64,000 bases of DNA from Actinokineospora globicatena (GCF_024171945.1 NZ_JAMTCR010000008.1:62001-126000), one strand, 5' to 3'. Numbered from the stretch's first letter, positions 8,267 through 18,223 are shown. Numbers and translations are program-made. The notes: a model not told the origin generated them from the letters alone.

Positions 8267-9835
8267 GTGGTCGCCCCCGCCCTGTCCCCAGCGCCTGAGG
8301 TCACCGGCTCGGCCGCGCGCACGCGCGCCTGGGTCGCGGCCCGCTCGCTCGCCGCCCTCGGCGGGGGCGCGCTGGTCTACCTCAGCGTCCCGCCGCGCAC
8401 CCTGTGGTGGCTGGCGCCGCTCGGGTTCGCCGTGCTCGGCTGGCTGCTGCACGGCCGCCGGGCCAGGGCCGCCCTCGGCTACGGGTTCCTCTTCGGCATG
8501 GGGTTCATGACCCCGCTGCTGGCCTGGACCGGGATCTTCGTGGGCCCCGTCGCCTGGCTGCCGCTCAGCGCCCTGGAGGCGCTGCTGGTCGGCGTGCCGT
8601 GCATGGCCGTGCCGCTGGTCACCCGGCTGCGCGGTGGGGTCGTGCTCGCCGCGCTGGTCTGGGTCGCGGGGGAGTACCTGCGGTCGCTGTTCCCGTTCGG
8701 CGGCTTCCCCTGGGGGCGGGTCGCGTTCAGCCAGCCCGAGGGGCCGTTCCTGCACCTCGCCGCGCTCGGCGGGACCCCGCTGATCGGCTTCGCCGTCGCG
8801 CTGACCGGCTTCGGTCTCGGCGACCTCGCCCGCAGGGTCGCCGCCAGGCAGACCGCGCCCCGGCTGCTGGCCGTGCCCGCGCTGGCCGTGCTCGTGCCGC
8901 TCCTCGCCGCTGTCGCCACCGGCCCGCTGGTCGGCACCGACGCCGACGCGGGCGAGGTGACCGTCGCCGCCGTCCAGGGCAACGTGCCGCGCGCCGGGCT
9001 CGACTTCAACGCCCAGCGCCGCGCCGTGCTCGACAACCACGTCCGGCGGACCGAGCAGCTCGCCGCCGACGTCCGCTCCGGCGCCGTGGCCCGGCCCGAC
9101 CTGGTGATCTGGCCGGAGAACGCCTCCGACATCGACCCGCTGCGCAACCGCGACGCCTACCAGCTCATCGACATGGCCGCCAAGGACATCGGCGTCCCGA
9201 TCGCGCTGGGCGCCGTGGTGGTCGGCGACGACCGGCTGCCGCGCAACACGGTGATCCTCTGGGACCCCGTGCGCGGACCGATCGACACCTACACCAAGCG
9301 CCGGCTGCAGCCCTTCGGCGAGACGATGCCGATGCGCTCGTTCTTCAAGCTGTTCAGCAGCGCCGTGGAGCGCGCAGGCAACTTCGTGCCCGGCGACGAG
9401 GCAACCGTGTTCGCCATGGGCGAGGCCAGGCTGGCCCTGGTCACCTGCTACGAGGTCGCCTTCGACGGGGTCGTGCGCGACTCGGTGCTCAACGGGTCCA
9501 ACCTGCTCGCGGTCCCGACGAACAACGCCACGTTCGGCCGCAGCGAGATGACCTACCAGCAGCTGGCGATGGACCGGGTCCGCGCCGTGGAGCACGGCCG
9601 CGCGGTGGTCGTCGCGGCCACCAGCGGGGTGTCGGCGATCGTGGCGCCGGACGGCTCGGTGCGCGCCAGCACCGACCTGTTCACCCCTGCCGCGCTGGTC
9701 GAGCGCGTGCCGCTGCGGACGGCCACTACCATTGCGGACCGGTTGGGTGCCTGGCCCGAACGGGTCATGGTCACCCTCGCGCTCGCCGCGCTGGTCGTGG
9801 CCGTGGCGCGGGCCAGGCGCGACAAGGTGAAGTGA
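8267..9835 (+). CDS. lnt: Apolipoprotein N-acyltransferase
   Basis: 522 residues, GTG start. The N-terminal 210 residues are membrane spans, followed by a nitrilase-like domain (about 230-490). The catalytic triad is visible: Glu in WPENAS (about 284), Lys in [11 protein letters not shown] (about 344) and Cys in VTCYEVAFD (about 394). Lnt adds the third acyl chain to the N-terminal cysteine of lipoproteins at the outer face of the membrane. In mycobacteria Lnt is fused to or paired with Ppm1; here ppm follows 16 nt downstream as a separate gene, so the two are co-transcribed. A C-terminal membrane span closes the protein. Confidence 0.95.
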   Translation: MVAPALSPAPEVTGSAARTRAWVAARSLAALGGGALVYLSVPPRTLWWLAPLGFAVLGWLLHGRRARAALGYGFLFGMGFMTPLLAWTGIFVGPVAWLPLSALEALLVGVPCMAVPLVTRLRGGVVLAALVWVAGEYLRSLFPFGGFPWGRVAFSQPEGPFLHLAALGGTPLIGFAVALTGFGLGDLARRVAARQTAPRLLAVPALAVLVPLLAAVATGPLVGTDADAGEVTVAAVQGNVPRAGLDFNAQRRAVLDNHVRRTEQLAADVRSGAVARPDLVIWPENASDIDPLRNRDAYQLIDMAAKDIGVPIALGAVVVGDDRLPRNTVILWDPVRGPIDTYTKRRLQPFGETMPMRSFFKLFSSAVERAGNFVPGDEATVFAMGEARLALVTCYEVAFDGVVRDSVLNGSNLLAVPTNNATFGRSEMTYQQLAMDRVRAVEHGRAVVVAATSGVSAIVAPDGSVRASTDLFTPAALVERVPLRTATTIADRLGAWPERVMVTLALAALVVAVARARRDKVK

Positions 9836-9851
9836 CGGGGAGAGGAAACGC

Positions 9852-10619
9852 ATGGATCAGCAGCAGGGCCAAGGGCAGCTGCAACCGGTGCTGGTGGTGA
9901 TCCCGACGTACAACGAGCGGGAGAACCTGGAGCCGATCGTGCGCAGGCTGCACGCGGTGCTGCCCGACGCCAACGTGCTGGTGGTCGACGACGGCAGCCC
10001 GGACGGCACCGGTGACCTCGCTGACGAGCTCTCCGCCGCGGACGAGCGCGTCCACGTGCTGCACCGCACCGAGAAGGCGGGCCTGGGCGCCGCTTACATC
10101 GCTGGCTTCGGCTGGGCGCTTGAGCGCGACTACGCCGTGGTCGTGGAGATGGACGCCGACGGCTCGCACGCCCCGGAGGACCTGCCCAGGCTGCTGGGCG
10201 CGCTGCCCGACGCCGACCTGGTGCTGGGCTCCCGCTACGTCCCGGGTGGCAGCGTCGTCAACTGGCCGTGGCACCGGGAGTTCCTCTCGCGCGGCGGCAA
10301 CCTCTACGCCCGCCTCGCCTTGGGCGCCAAGCCCAAGGACATCACCGGCGGCTACCGCGCGTTCCGCCGCGAGGTCCTGGAGAAGCTCAAGCTCAACACG
10401 GTCGCCTCCCAGGGCTACTGCTTCCAGATCGACCTGGCCTGGCGCACCATCGAGGCGGGCTTCACCGTGGTCGAGGTCCCCATCACCTTCGCCGAGCGCG
10501 AGCGCGGCGAGTCGAAGATGAGCGGCAACATCGTCCGCGAGGCCTACCTCCGGGTCACCAAGTGGGGTCTGCGCCGCCGCGGCTCCCAGCTCAAGTCCCT
10601 CTTCACCCCGAAGCGCTAG
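9852..10619 (+). CDS. ppm1: Polyprenol monophosphomannose synthase (Ppm1/Dpm1-type GT2)
   Basis: 255 residues with a GGGGAGAGGAAA ribosome site. This is a GT2 glycosyltransferase: [22 protein letters not shown], then the metal-binding DADGSH and the GSRYVPGG block typical of dolichol/polyprenol-phosphate mannose synthases, followed by GYRAFRR and GYCFQIDL. It transfers mannose from GDP-mannose to polyprenyl phosphate, the donor for lipoglycans and O-mannosylated proteins. No membrane span, so it probably relies on contact with the upstream Lnt for membrane location, as in the two-gene arrangement of streptomycetes. Confidence 0.94.
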   Translation: MDQQQGQGQLQPVLVVIPTYNERENLEPIVRRLHAVLPDANVLVVDDGSPDGTGDLADELSAADERVHVLHRTEKAGLGAAYIAGFGWALERDYAVVVEMDADGSHAPEDLPRLLGALPDADLVLGSRYVPGGSVVNWPWHREFLSRGGNLYARLALGAKPKDITGGYRAFRREVLEKLKLNTVASQGYCFQIDLAWRTIEAGFTVVEVPITFAERERGESKMSGNIVREAYLRVTKWGLRRRGSQLKSLFTPKR

Positions 10620-10753
10620 CCGCACCCCGGTCCCCACCCGCGCTCGCGCCAGTTGTCACCGCCCTCGCGCCTGTCGTCCCACAGGCGCTGGAGAGGCATA
10701 TCCACCGCCGGGTAGGACGGCGTCGCGCCGCCGCCCAGCGGGCACGGGTAAGC

Positions 10754-10788
10754 GACGGCCGCCCGGTGGGGGGTTCCGGGCGGCCGTC
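10754..10788. terminator. Bidirectional terminator hairpin between ppm1 and rbpA
   Basis: Perfect 13-bp stem (10754-10766 with 10776-10788) and a 9-nt loop, lying between two converging genes. No U-tract, as usual for actinobacteria. Confidence 0.75.
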
Positions 10789-10804
10789 TGTGGGGGAGGT
10801 CGTC

Positions 10805-11149
10805 TCAGGCGCTGCGGCTGCGGCGGCCGCGCAGTTCGGTGAGCCGCTCGGTGAGCAGGTCCTCGAGCTCGGCGATCGTGCGCCGCTCCAGGAGCATGTC
10901 CCAGTGCGTGCGCGGCGGCTTGATCTTCTTGGGCTCGGGGTCCGAGCCGTCGATCATCTTGGACTCGGCGCCGTGCAGGCGGCACTCCCAGACCGAGGGC
11001 ACCTCGGCGTCGTCGCTGAACGGCACCTCGAAGTCGTGACCCTTCGGGCACGCGTACCGGACCGTACGGCGGGGGGCCAGGTCGTGGTTGCGGTCAGTCT
11101 CGTAGCTGACCGCACCTAGCCTGCTACCACGGAGAACACGGTCGGCCAT
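10805..11149 (-). CDS. rbpA: RNA polymerase-binding protein RbpA
   Basis: 114 residues with the full RbpA architecture: N-terminal tail MADRVLRGSRLG, zinc-associated core (RYACPKGHDFEVPF...WECRLHG), basic linker (about 70-80, PEPKKIKPPRTHWDML) and C-terminal sigma-interaction domain (LLERRTIAELEDLLTERL). RbpA binds the principal sigma factor and stabilises open complexes; it contributes to basal rifampicin tolerance in actinobacteria. The ATG has a GAAAGGA site. A SigR-type promoter lies about 50-80 bp upstream, as known for rbpA in Streptomyces. Confidence 0.97.
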   Translation of the reverse strand: MADRVLRGSRLGAVSYETDRNHDLAPRRTVRYACPKGHDFEVPFSDDAEVPSVWECRLHGAESKMIDGSDPEPKKIKPPRTHWDMLLERRTIAELEDLLTERLTELRGRRSRSA

Positions 11150-11206
11150 AGCGGTGTCCTTTCACTGGGCCCGCCGGGACGGGCCAGGGTGTTGCTTACC
11201 CAGAGC

Positions 11207-11232
11207 AACGGTTGGGTCGGGAAAATGATTCC
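11207..11232 (-). promoter_or_regulatory. SigR (SigH)-type promoter of rbpA
   Basis: Read on the minus strand: GGAAT, then exactly 18 nt, then GTT, which is the consensus of the thiol-oxidative-stress sigma factor SigR of Streptomyces and SigH of mycobacteria. It sits 58-83 bp upstream of the rbpA ATG, giving a leader of about 50 nt. SigR control of rbpA is established in S. coelicolor. Confidence 0.8.
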
Positions 11233-11883
11233 CGTTCCGCCCGCCGCCATCGCTCAGGGTGACATGCTTCACCCGTCAACAACAGCATCCTCCTAAGAGA
11301 TGCCACGTCTCCGGGATTGTGACGCGCGATCGCGGGAACGACGTCGACATCTCACCCACTCGGGGGATGCTATCCACACCGGGGCGGATCAGGCGAACGC
11401 GAGTGGCCCTTGCACACCGGAGGTGGTGCCGGGGTCCCCGGGGCGGAAGTGGCACCCGCTCGGCACCCGATAACGGACCGTAGCCCCTACGGTTCCGGAG
11501 CCACTGACGATGTCGTCACCCTCCGTCGTCATCTCGCGTGTCTGCGTGTCCGCCGCGGGCCTCCCGGGAACAACTTGCCCCGGACGTCGGCGGCATTCCC
11601 CAAGCGGTACGCGTCGTCGACCTGCCCCGAGATCGGGAGCCGGGCGTCTCGCGCGCGAGCCCAGGACGCACCCTCCACTCGAAATGTGACGCTTCGTGTT
11701 GAGGTGATCATGTTCTGAACACTATCAGTCCAGGTCGGCGGGGCCGATGTGCCCTGACTTCGCCGTTGGGGTTGACTATCTGTGACCTGACTTGCCGCTG
11801 TGGAGTTACTTGTTGGCTGAGGAGATACTCCTCGGTCAGTGGCGGCCTGTCCTGGGTCGCGGACCGGTGCGCGAGGAGATCTG
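11233..11883. other. Gene-poor gap between rbpA and tdk
   Basis: About 650 bp with no convincing gene. Short open frames exist on both strands but lack ribosome sites and codon bias. A small inverted repeat, GAGGAG-ATA-CTCCTC, lies at 11819-11833, about 50 bp before tdk. A TTGACT hexamer occurs at 11772-11777 but I cannot find a matching -10. Confidence 0.4.
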
Positions 11884-12528
11884 GTGGCGAAGTTGTACTT
11901 CTACTACTCGGCGATGAACGCGGGGAAGACCACCACGCTGCTGCAGAGTGCGTACAACTACCACGAGCGGTCCATGACCACGCTCATCCTCACGCCCCGG
12001 ATCAACGACCGGGACGGGGAGGGCGTGGTGGCCTCCAGGATCGGGCTGGCCGCCCAGGGGCACGTCTTCGATCCCGCCGACGACCTGTTCGCGGTGGTGG
12101 CGGCGGGGGCACGGCCGCACTGCGTGCTGGTGGACGAGGCCCAGTTCCTCACCAAGGCCCAGGTGTGGCAGCTGACCGACGTCGTCGACCGGCTCGGGAT
12201 CCCGGTCCTGGCCTACGGCCTGCGCACCGACTTCCGCGGCGAGCTGTTCGAGGGCAGCCAGTACCTGCTGGCCTGGGCCGACTCCCTGGTGGAGATCAAG
12301 ACCATCTGCCACACCGGCCGCAAGGCGACGATGGTGGTCCGCACCGACGCCGACGGCACCCCGGTCACCGGCGGCCCCCAGATCGAAATCGGCGGCGACG
12401 AGCGCTACATCTCCGTCTCACGCAGCGAGTACAAGCGCATCACCGGCGGCACCGAACGCGTCCACATCGCCCCTTCAACCACCGACGACCACCTCGGACA
12501 TCAACCCGACCGAACCCCCAACGCGTAG
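11884..12528 (+). CDS. tdk: Thymidine kinase, type II
   Basis: 214 residues from GTG 11884, preceded by GAGGAGA; upstream codons lack similarity to the family. P-loop [12 protein letters not shown] (about 9-20), Walker [10 protein letters not shown] with the catalytic Glu (about 83-91), and the lasso region. The enzyme phosphorylates thymidine to dTMP for salvage. The structural zinc site looks degraded: the first knuckle reads ICHTGRKAT (one Cys instead of two) and the second reads ISVSRSEY (Ser in place of Cys). The C-terminal 25 residues are extra and disordered. Confidence 0.93.
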   Translation: MAKLYFYYSAMNAGKTTTLLQSAYNYHERSMTTLILTPRINDRDGEGVVASRIGLAAQGHVFDPADDLFAVVAAGARPHCVLVDEAQFLTKAQVWQLTDVVDRLGIPVLAYGLRTDFRGELFEGSQYLLAWADSLVEIKTICHTGRKATMVVRTDADGTPVTGGPQIEIGGDERYISVSRSEYKRITGGTERVHIAPSTTDDHLGHQPDRTPNA

Positions 12529-12575
12529 CCGCTCGACCCGTCGACGACGAGCGAGCGTCGGGGCGGAGGAGCTCC

Positions 12576-13994
12576 TTAGAGCAGGGCGGGTTCTGGGTTG
12601 CCCGCTGCCCGGATGGCCCTGCGGACCGGTACGAAGGACATCAGGATCAGTCCGACGGCGAAGAAGATGACCAAGGAGATGATCGCGTACCGGTAGGAGC
12701 CGGTGGTGCTGGCCATCACCGCGAACAGCAGGGGGCCCAGCCACGAGGTGGCCCGCTCGCCCATCTCGTAGACCGAGAAGTACTGGGCTTCCTTGCCCGC
12801 GGGGACCAGTTGGCTGAACAGCGACCGCGACAGTGCGTTGGTGCCGCCGAGCACCAGGCCGATGCCCGCGGCCAGCAGGTAGAACTGCAGCGCCTGCCCG
12901 GCCTGGACGAAGTACGCGGCGCCGATCACCAGCACCCACACCGACAGGCTCGCCATGATGGTCTTCTTGGCGCCGATGCGCCTGGCCAGCAGGCCGTGCA
13001 GCACGCCGCCGATGAAGGCGACGAACTGGACGATGAGGATCGTGGTGATCAGCACGTCCGCCTCGAACTTCAGCTCCTCGCTGCCGTACTGGGCCGAGAC
13101 GTTGGCCACCGTCGCGATGCCGTCGGTGTAGATCAGGTACGTGCCGAGGAAGGCCAGGGTCAGCGGGTAGGCCCGCGCCTCGCGCAGCGTGGTGAACAGC
13201 TCGCGGAAGCCCGCGGTCAGCACCGATCCGGAGCGTTCGGTGCCGGTGCCCTGCGGGCGCTCGTGGTGCCCGCGCAGCCGCCGCAGCGGGATCAGGGTGA
13301 ACAGCGCCCACCAGATGCCGGAGAGCACGAACGCGATCTGCGCGGCGTTGCCCGAGGTGATGCCGATGCTGTCGCGCATCAGGTAGATCACCAGCTGGAT
13401 CGCCAGTGCGCAGCCGCCGCCCAGGTAGCCGAACGCCCACCCGCGCGAGGAGAGCCCGTCGCGCTCGTCGGCCGTGCTGATCTGCGGCAGGAACGAGTAG
13501 TAGATCACCACCGAGGTGCCGTAGCCGATGTTGCCGAGGATGAACAGCACCACCCCCAGCTCCCAGTTCGTGCCGCTGACCAGCGCCATCGCGATCGTGG
13601 CCAGCGCGCCGCCGAACGCGAACGCGGCCATCATCGGCTTCTTGTTCGACGACCGGTCCGCGATCGCGCCCATCAGCGGCACGATCAGCACCTGGATCAC
13701 GGTCGCGATCGAGAGCAGGTAGCCCCAGAGCGAGCCCGCGGGGAAGTCCAGCCCGAACAGGCTGATGTCGCAGTCACGCAGCTTGTCGGTGTTACCCGCG
13801 CCGTCCGCCGGACATGGGTTGGGGCCGTTGAGTCCCTTGTCGGCCATCGCCGCCGATGCCGCTACCTCGGTCAGGTAGAGAGAGCCGAACACGGTCGTGA
13901 CCGAGGTGGGGAACACGGAGTTCGCCCAGTCGTACCAGCACCACCCCCGCTGTTCCCGCTTCCGGGCCTCGGCTGTCTGGCTGTCTTCCACCAT
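12576..13994 (-). CDS. MFS transporter, UMF1/Atg22-like
   Basis: About 472 residues from ATG 13994, with GGAGG 11 nt upstream; a GTG at 14024 is possible. The N-terminal RGWCWYDWANSVFPT motif is the signature of the UMF1 family (PF11700, related to yeast Atg22). About 12 membrane spans with an MFS loop GAIADRSSNKKP between spans 2 and 3. Yeast Atg22 exports amino acids from vacuoles; bacterial members have no firm substrate. An extracytoplasmic loop at about 50-75 has two cysteines that could form a disulfide. Confidence 0.88.
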   Translation of the reverse strand: MVEDSQTAEARKREQRGWCWYDWANSVFPTSVTTVFGSLYLTEVAASAAMADKGLNGPNPCPADGAGNTDKLRDCDISLFGLDFPAGSLWGYLLSIATVIQVLIVPLMGAIADRSSNKKPMMAAFAFGGALATIAMALVSGTNWELGVVLFILGNIGYGTSVVIYYSFLPQISTADERDGLSSRGWAFGYLGGGCALAIQLVIYLMRDSIGITSGNAAQIAFVLSGIWWALFTLIPLRRLRGHHERPQGTGTERSGSVLTAGFRELFTTLREARAYPLTLAFLGTYLIYTDGIATVANVSAQYGSEELKFEADVLITTILIVQFVAFIGGVLHGLLARRIGAKKTIMASLSVWVLVIGAAYFVQAGQALQFYLLAAGIGLVLGGTNALSRSLFSQLVPAGKEAQYFSVYEMGERATSWLGPLLFAVMASTTGSYRYAIISLVIFFAVGLILMSFVPVRRAIRAAGNPEPALL

Positions 13995-14103
13995 GCTCAA
14001 GGCCGCCTCCGTGCGGGGAACCACCGTGGGGGAGTAACGCTGATCACGCGAGCGGCAGCGTACTTGTCGGACTTGGCCGGTGGATCGGTTGAGTCCAAAC
14101 TCC

Positions 14104-14829
14104 TCACTTGGTGGGCGCCGACCCGCCCTTGGCCGCCACCACGCCGGTCGCGATACCGGTCAAAGTGGACAGCGTGAACCCGCCGCGGTCGGCGACGGCG
14201 TCGCGCACCCGGCTCTCCACGACCGAGGCCAGCAGGTCCCATGTGACCCCGGCGTCGACCGGGCGCTCGGCGCGCAGCAGGGCGAGCGCCTGCGCGGTGT
14301 CGAGGACCGTCGTCCCGCGCACCGGGGTGACCGTGACGTCGGTCAGGTGCCGCCGGAGCCAGGCCTGCGCGTGGTCGAGGGAGAACCGCTCGTCGGTGTC
14401 GAGCAGCGGCGGCGGGTCGACGACCCCGCAGTCGCGTGCGGCGGTGGCCCACAACCCGCGTAGTTCCCGGCGGTGCGCCAGCGCGTTCGCGGCGATCACC
14501 ACCCGGCCGCCCGCGCCGACGACCCGGGCGAACCCGGCGATCGCGGCGTCCACGTCGTCGACCTCGCGCAGCGCGTGCACGGCGACCAGCGCCTCGGCCG
14601 CCCCGTCGCGCAGCGGCAACGCGTCGGTCGCGGCCCGCACGTCCGCCCCGACGACCACGACCCGACCGCGGGCGCGCACCACCGACAGGATGTCCCGGTC
14701 GTCGCCCACCAGCACGGTGACGCCGGTCCCCGGGGCGCCGAGCGCGACCGTGATCGCGGTGACGAGGTCCACCTGGTCACCCGGCGGCGTGGTGGTCGTG
14801 GCGGTGTTCGTCGCGGGTGGGGTGCTCAC
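14104..14829 (-). CDS. Methyltransferase-fold protein with degenerate SAM motif
   Basis: About 241 residues from GTG 14829 (weak ribosome site). The order of elements matches class I methyltransferases of the Methyltransf_11 type (ALPLRDGAAEALVAVHALREVDDVDAAIAGFARVVGAGGRVVIAAN), but motif I reads VTVLVGDDRD rather than a glycine-rich loop. SAM binding is therefore doubtful and the protein may be a pseudo-enzyme. No membrane segment. It stands alone between an MFS gene and a GDPD gene on the same strand. Confidence 0.6.
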   Translation of the reverse strand: MSTPPATNTATTTTPPGDQVDLVTAITVALGAPGTGVTVLVGDDRDILSVVRARGRVVVVGADVRAATDALPLRDGAAEALVAVHALREVDDVDAAIAGFARVVGAGGRVVIAANALAHRRELRGLWATAARDCGVVDPPPLLDTDERFSLDHAQAWLRRHLTDVTVTPVRGTTVLDTAQALALLRAERPVDAGVTWDLLASVVESRVRDAVADRGGFTLSTLTGIATGVVAAKGGSAPTK

Positions 14830-14911
14830 CCGCCAAGGATGCCCGGTCGGGGTGGGTTTCGGGAGCACCGCGGGCCGATTGGGACGCGTGCCGGGGTGAC
14901 CTACGCCGCGC

Positions 14912-15706
14912 TCAGGCGTGCTGCCAGAGCCCGCGCTCGACCAGCACGTCCTTGAGCACCTGCGGTTTGTCGGTCATCAGGCCGTCGACGCCGAGGTCGA
15001 GCAGCTCGCGCATCTGCCCGGGCTCGTCGATCGTCCACACGTGCACCTCGGCGGCGCGGCGCTTCGCGGCGGCCACAAGAGCGGCGTCGACCACGCGCAG
15101 CGGGCCGTGCCGCACCGGGACCTGGGCGACCAGCGGGCGCGGGCCTGGCCGCAGCAGCGCCGCGGGCAGCCGCCGCGCCGCCCAGAAGCCGACCATCGCC
15201 CGCATCCCCATCGACGTCAGCACCCCCGGCCCGGCCTGCCTGCGGATGCGGGCCAGCCGCGCCTCGGAGAACGACGCCAGGCACACCCGGTCGGCCGCGC
15301 CCATCCGGCGCAGCACCGCCAGCACCGGCGCGATGGCCGACTCGGCCTTGACGTCGATGTTGATCCGGGCGTCCGGCAGTTCCTCCAGCAGGTCCTCCAG
15401 GCGGTGCACCGGCTCGACGCCGTTGATCCGCGCCCGGCTGACCGCCTGCCAGGTCTGGCTCGCGACGGTCCCCACGGCGTCGGTGGTGCGCTCCAGGGTG
15501 CTGTCGTGGTGCACGACCACGACGCCGTCGCTGGTCGCGTGGACGTCGGTCTCCAGGTAGGTGAAGCCCTCGGCCGCCGCGCGCCGGAACGCCGTCAGGG
15601 AGTTCTCCATGCCCGCGAGGTCGCCGTAGTGCCACCCGCGGTGGACGAACGCGCGCGGGTAGGGGCCTTCCAGGAAGCCGTGGCGTGCCGCGGAGGTGGG
15701 ACTCAC
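14912..15706 (-). CDS. Glycerophosphodiester phosphodiesterase
   Basis: About 264 residues from GTG 15706. GDPD signature: FVHRGWHYG..MENSLTAF (HR and EN residues), YLETDVHATSDGVVVVHHDSTLERTT (E-x-D and the catalytic HD) and INIDVKAES, then a C-terminal VHVWTIDEPGQM..LGVDGLMTDKP. It hydrolyses glycerophosphodiesters to glycerol-3-phosphate and an alcohol. The HR-G-W variation of the usual HRG motif keeps the catalytic residues. No signal peptide, so cytoplasmic. The first codons have only a weak ribosome site. Confidence 0.93.
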   Translation of the reverse strand: MSPTSAARHGFLEGPYPRAFVHRGWHYGDLAGMENSLTAFRRAAAEGFTYLETDVHATSDGVVVVHHDSTLERTTDAVGTVASQTWQAVSRARINGVEPVHRLEDLLEELPDARINIDVKAESAIAPVLAVLRRMGAADRVCLASFSEARLARIRRQAGPGVLTSMGMRAMVGFWAARRLPAALLRPGPRPLVAQVPVRHGPLRVVDAALVAAAKRRAAEVHVWTIDEPGQMRELLDLGVDGLMTDKPQVLKDVLVERGLWQHA

Positions 15707-15773
15707 CCCTCGAGTGTGCCCCAGCGGCGTGGCGCGGTGGTGCACTCCGGGTGTCCGGATAGCGTCCACGGCC

Positions 15774-16163
15774 ATGTCATCACCCGGCGCGCCTCAGGCA
15801 GCGGCACCCGTCGACCCGTTCACCCCCGGCAGGCGCCGCCCCGGACGGGCTAATCCGTGTGGGTGGTGCGGCGCCCAGCTCCCGGAGGAGACCGGCGCCG
15901 GGCGTCGGCGCCGCTACTGCGCCCAGTCGTGCAGGCAGCGGGCCTACGAGCGGCGCACGGCGGTCCAGCGCGGCGGGTTGCCCGAGGACGCGGTCGTGTT
16001 GTCCACCGCCGAGCTCGCCGACCTGCAGGATCGCCTGTTCCAGCTGCGCTGCGCGGCCGAGGACGTGCTCACCGCCGCCGAGGACGGCGCCACCCCCGCT
16101 GAGCTGGGAGAACTCGCCGAGCGGGTGCGCGCGGGCGCCAAAGGGCTCGAGCGCCTGCGCTGA
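15774..16163 (+). CDS. Small zinc-ribbon protein, actinobacterial hypothetical
   Basis: 129 residues from ATG 15774. A compact Cys cluster CGWCGAQL..RRRYCAQSCRQRAYERR (about 27-60) has the spacing of a treble-clef or zinc-ribbon element followed by a basic helix. The rest is a helical region (about 75-129) likely to form a coiled coil or dimer. Such proteins are common and uncharacterised in actinobacteria; nucleic-acid binding is possible. It is divergent from the GDPD gene. Confidence 0.75.
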   Translation: MSSPGAPQAAAPVDPFTPGRRRPGRANPCGWCGAQLPEETGAGRRRRYCAQSCRQRAYERRTAVQRGGLPEDAVVLSTAELADLQDRLFQLRCAAEDVLTAAEDGATPAELGELAERVRAGAKGLERLR

Positions 16164-16226
16164 ACATCACCGGTCCACTACGCTTCGTGCTCGTGTCCCC
16201 ACGAGAACGGGTGAGGGGTTGGGGTG

Positions 16227-18194
16227 ATGAGCGACACCGAGTGTGACAGCGTTCAGCAGCCGGTGACCGAGCCGGACGTGGCCACGACGCGTGCCGAGCC
16301 GGTTTCCGCCCCTGGTCCCGTCGTGGTCCCCGGTACGGGTCCGGTCAGCGGTCCGGTCGAGGTCGACCCCGCTCCGGCCGCCGATGTTCCCGGGCTCGTC
16401 ATCGCCGAGAGTACCGGCAGCGTCGCGGACAGTGCCCACCGCGTCCCCTTTGTCGCGAATCCGCGCTCGGACGAGCCCAGCGGCGCTGACGGGCCCGCGG
16501 TCGACCTGAGCGCCGATGTCGCCGCGGTGCTCGCGACCACGGACACCGCGTTCGCGCTGACCGACCACCGCGGCCACATCAGCTGGCTGAACCCCTCGAT
16601 GTCCGCCCTCCTCGGGCTGACCGCCGAGCAGAGCATCGGCCGGGCGTTGACCGCGCTGCTGGCCGGTGCCCCCGACGGTCCGCGCGGCACCGACGTCGTC
16701 GTGTCCATCCCGCTGCCCGACGGCGGCGGGCACCGTTGGCTCGAGATCCGCTGCACCCAGGCGCGGCACGGCAGGTTGCTCTACCGCGTGTCCGACGTGT
16801 CCCGCTGGCGCGCCCGCGAACTCGACGCCGCGGGCCTGGCGGGTCACCAGGACGAACTCCTGCGCATGGTCGACGAAGACCCTCTTACGGGGCTGCCCAA
16901 CCGGCGCGCGCTGACCAGGGAGCTAGAGCGTCAGCTCGCGTTAGGGGCGCGCGGAGCGTTCCTCTTGCTCGACCTCGACCACTTCAAGGACATCAACGAC
17001 CTGCACGGTCACCCCACCGGCGACCGGGTCATGTGCACCCTGGCCTCCCTCTTACGCGACCGCCTCGGCGGCGTGCGGGGTCAGGTGCTCGGCAGGCTCT
17101 CCGGCGACGAGTTCGCCGCGGTCCTGGCTGACACCGACGAGCGCGAGGCCGTGGCGGTCGCCGACCGGTTGCGCAACGCCATCGCCGCCATCCCGATGAG
17201 CGGGGTCGCGGGCGCCAGCCGGATCACCGTCAGCGTGGGGATCGCCACCTTCGACTCCGGGGTGGGCTGGCAGGAGGTGCTGGCCAACGCCGACATGGCG
17301 CTGTACGCGTCGAAGGCGGCGGGCCGCAACCGGGTCACCGTGTACGAGCAGGGCCACTACAAGGACACCGCGCTGCGGGTCACCGTCATCGAGCGGGTCC
17401 GCGCCGCGCTCAAGCACGGCGGGTTCGTGCTCAACGCGATGCCGATGGTGAAGCTGGGCAGCGGTCGGGTGATCGGCCACGAACTGCTGCTGCGGCTGGA
17501 GGACGGCCGCGAGCCACGGCTGGGCCCCGGCGAGTTCCTGCTCGCCGCCGAGCGCAGCGACCTGGTGTTCGAGATCGACCGGTGGGTCGCCGACAAGGCC
17601 ATCGAGGCGCTGGTCGAGCACCCGTACCCCGGCCTGCGGTTCAACGTCAACGTCTCCGGCCGGACCCTGGAGGACGAGGGCTTCGGCGGGTTCGTGCTCG
17701 ACCGGCTGACCGCGGCGGGCGTGGCCCCCGGCAGGCTCGGCTTCGAGATCACCGAGACCGCCGCGGTGACCAACCTCGACGCCGCGCGCAGCCTGGCCCA
17801 GCAGCTGCGGGCCAGCGGCTGCCGGATCACCCTGGACGACTTCGGCTCCGGCTTCGGCTCGTTCGTGCACCTCAAGCAGCTGCCGATCACCGGGCTCAAG
17901 ATCGACGGCGAGTTCATCCACGGCATCGACTACGGCAGCCGCGACACCGTCCTGGTGCAGGGCATCGTCGACATCGCCCGCGGCCTCGGGCTCTCCGTCG
18001 TGGCCGAGTGGGTCGAGCGCGCCACCCAGGTGGAGGCGCTGTCGCGGCTCGGGGTCCGGGTCGCGCAGGGCTTCCACCTGGGTGAGCCCGAGCCGCTGGA
18101 GGCGCTGCTGGCCCGCCCGCACGGCGCCTGGATGCGGCGGCCGACGCTGATGACCGACGCCACCCTCGCCACGCAGGCCCGCGAACGCCCGTAA
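16227..18194 (+). CDS. PAS-GGDEF-EAL c-di-GMP signalling protein
   Basis: About 655 residues; ATG 16227 with AGGGG 8 nt upstream (GTG 16224 possible). A Pro/Val-rich disordered N-terminus (1-95), a PAS domain (about 98-200), a GGDEF domain (about 210-375) with active-site SGDEF and DLDHFKDIND, and an EAL domain (about 390-640). EAL residues are retained: HELLLR, FNVNVSG, EITETA, DDFGSG, LKIDG and AEWVERATQ. Both cyclase and phosphodiesterase activities are thus possible. No membrane span. Two in-frame TTA codons (16941 and 17052) could make translation dependent on the rare leucine tRNA. In streptomycetes c-di-GMP controls development through BldD. Confidence 0.93.
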   Translation: MSDTECDSVQQPVTEPDVATTRAEPVSAPGPVVVPGTGPVSGPVEVDPAPAADVPGLVIAESTGSVADSAHRVPFVANPRSDEPSGADGPAVDLSADVAAVLATTDTAFALTDHRGHISWLNPSMSALLGLTAEQSIGRALTALLAGAPDGPRGTDVVVSIPLPDGGGHRWLEIRCTQARHGRLLYRVSDVSRWRARELDAAGLAGHQDELLRMVDEDPLTGLPNRRALTRELERQLALGARGAFLLLDLDHFKDINDLHGHPTGDRVMCTLASLLRDRLGGVRGQVLGRLSGDEFAAVLADTDEREAVAVADRLRNAIAAIPMSGVAGASRITVSVGIATFDSGVGWQEVLANADMALYASKAAGRNRVTVYEQGHYKDTALRVTVIERVRAALKHGGFVLNAMPMVKLGSGRVIGHELLLRLEDGREPRLGPGEFLLAAERSDLVFEIDRWVADKAIEALVEHPYPGLRFNVNVSGRTLEDEGFGGFVLDRLTAAGVAPGRLGFEITETAAVTNLDAARSLAQQLRASGCRITLDDFGSGFGSFVHLKQLPITGLKIDGEFIHGIDYGSRDTVLVQGIVDIARGLGLSVVAEWVERATQVEALSRLGVRVAQGFHLGEPEPLEALLARPHGAWMRRPTLMTDATLATQARERP

Positions 18195-18223
18195 CCTCGG
18201 TGCGGGACCGTAGGCGAGGGGGA

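Noticed and set aside
11259-11718. Short frames between rbpA and tdk
   Set aside because: No Shine-Dalgarno, no codon-position GC pattern that I can see, no family resemblance.
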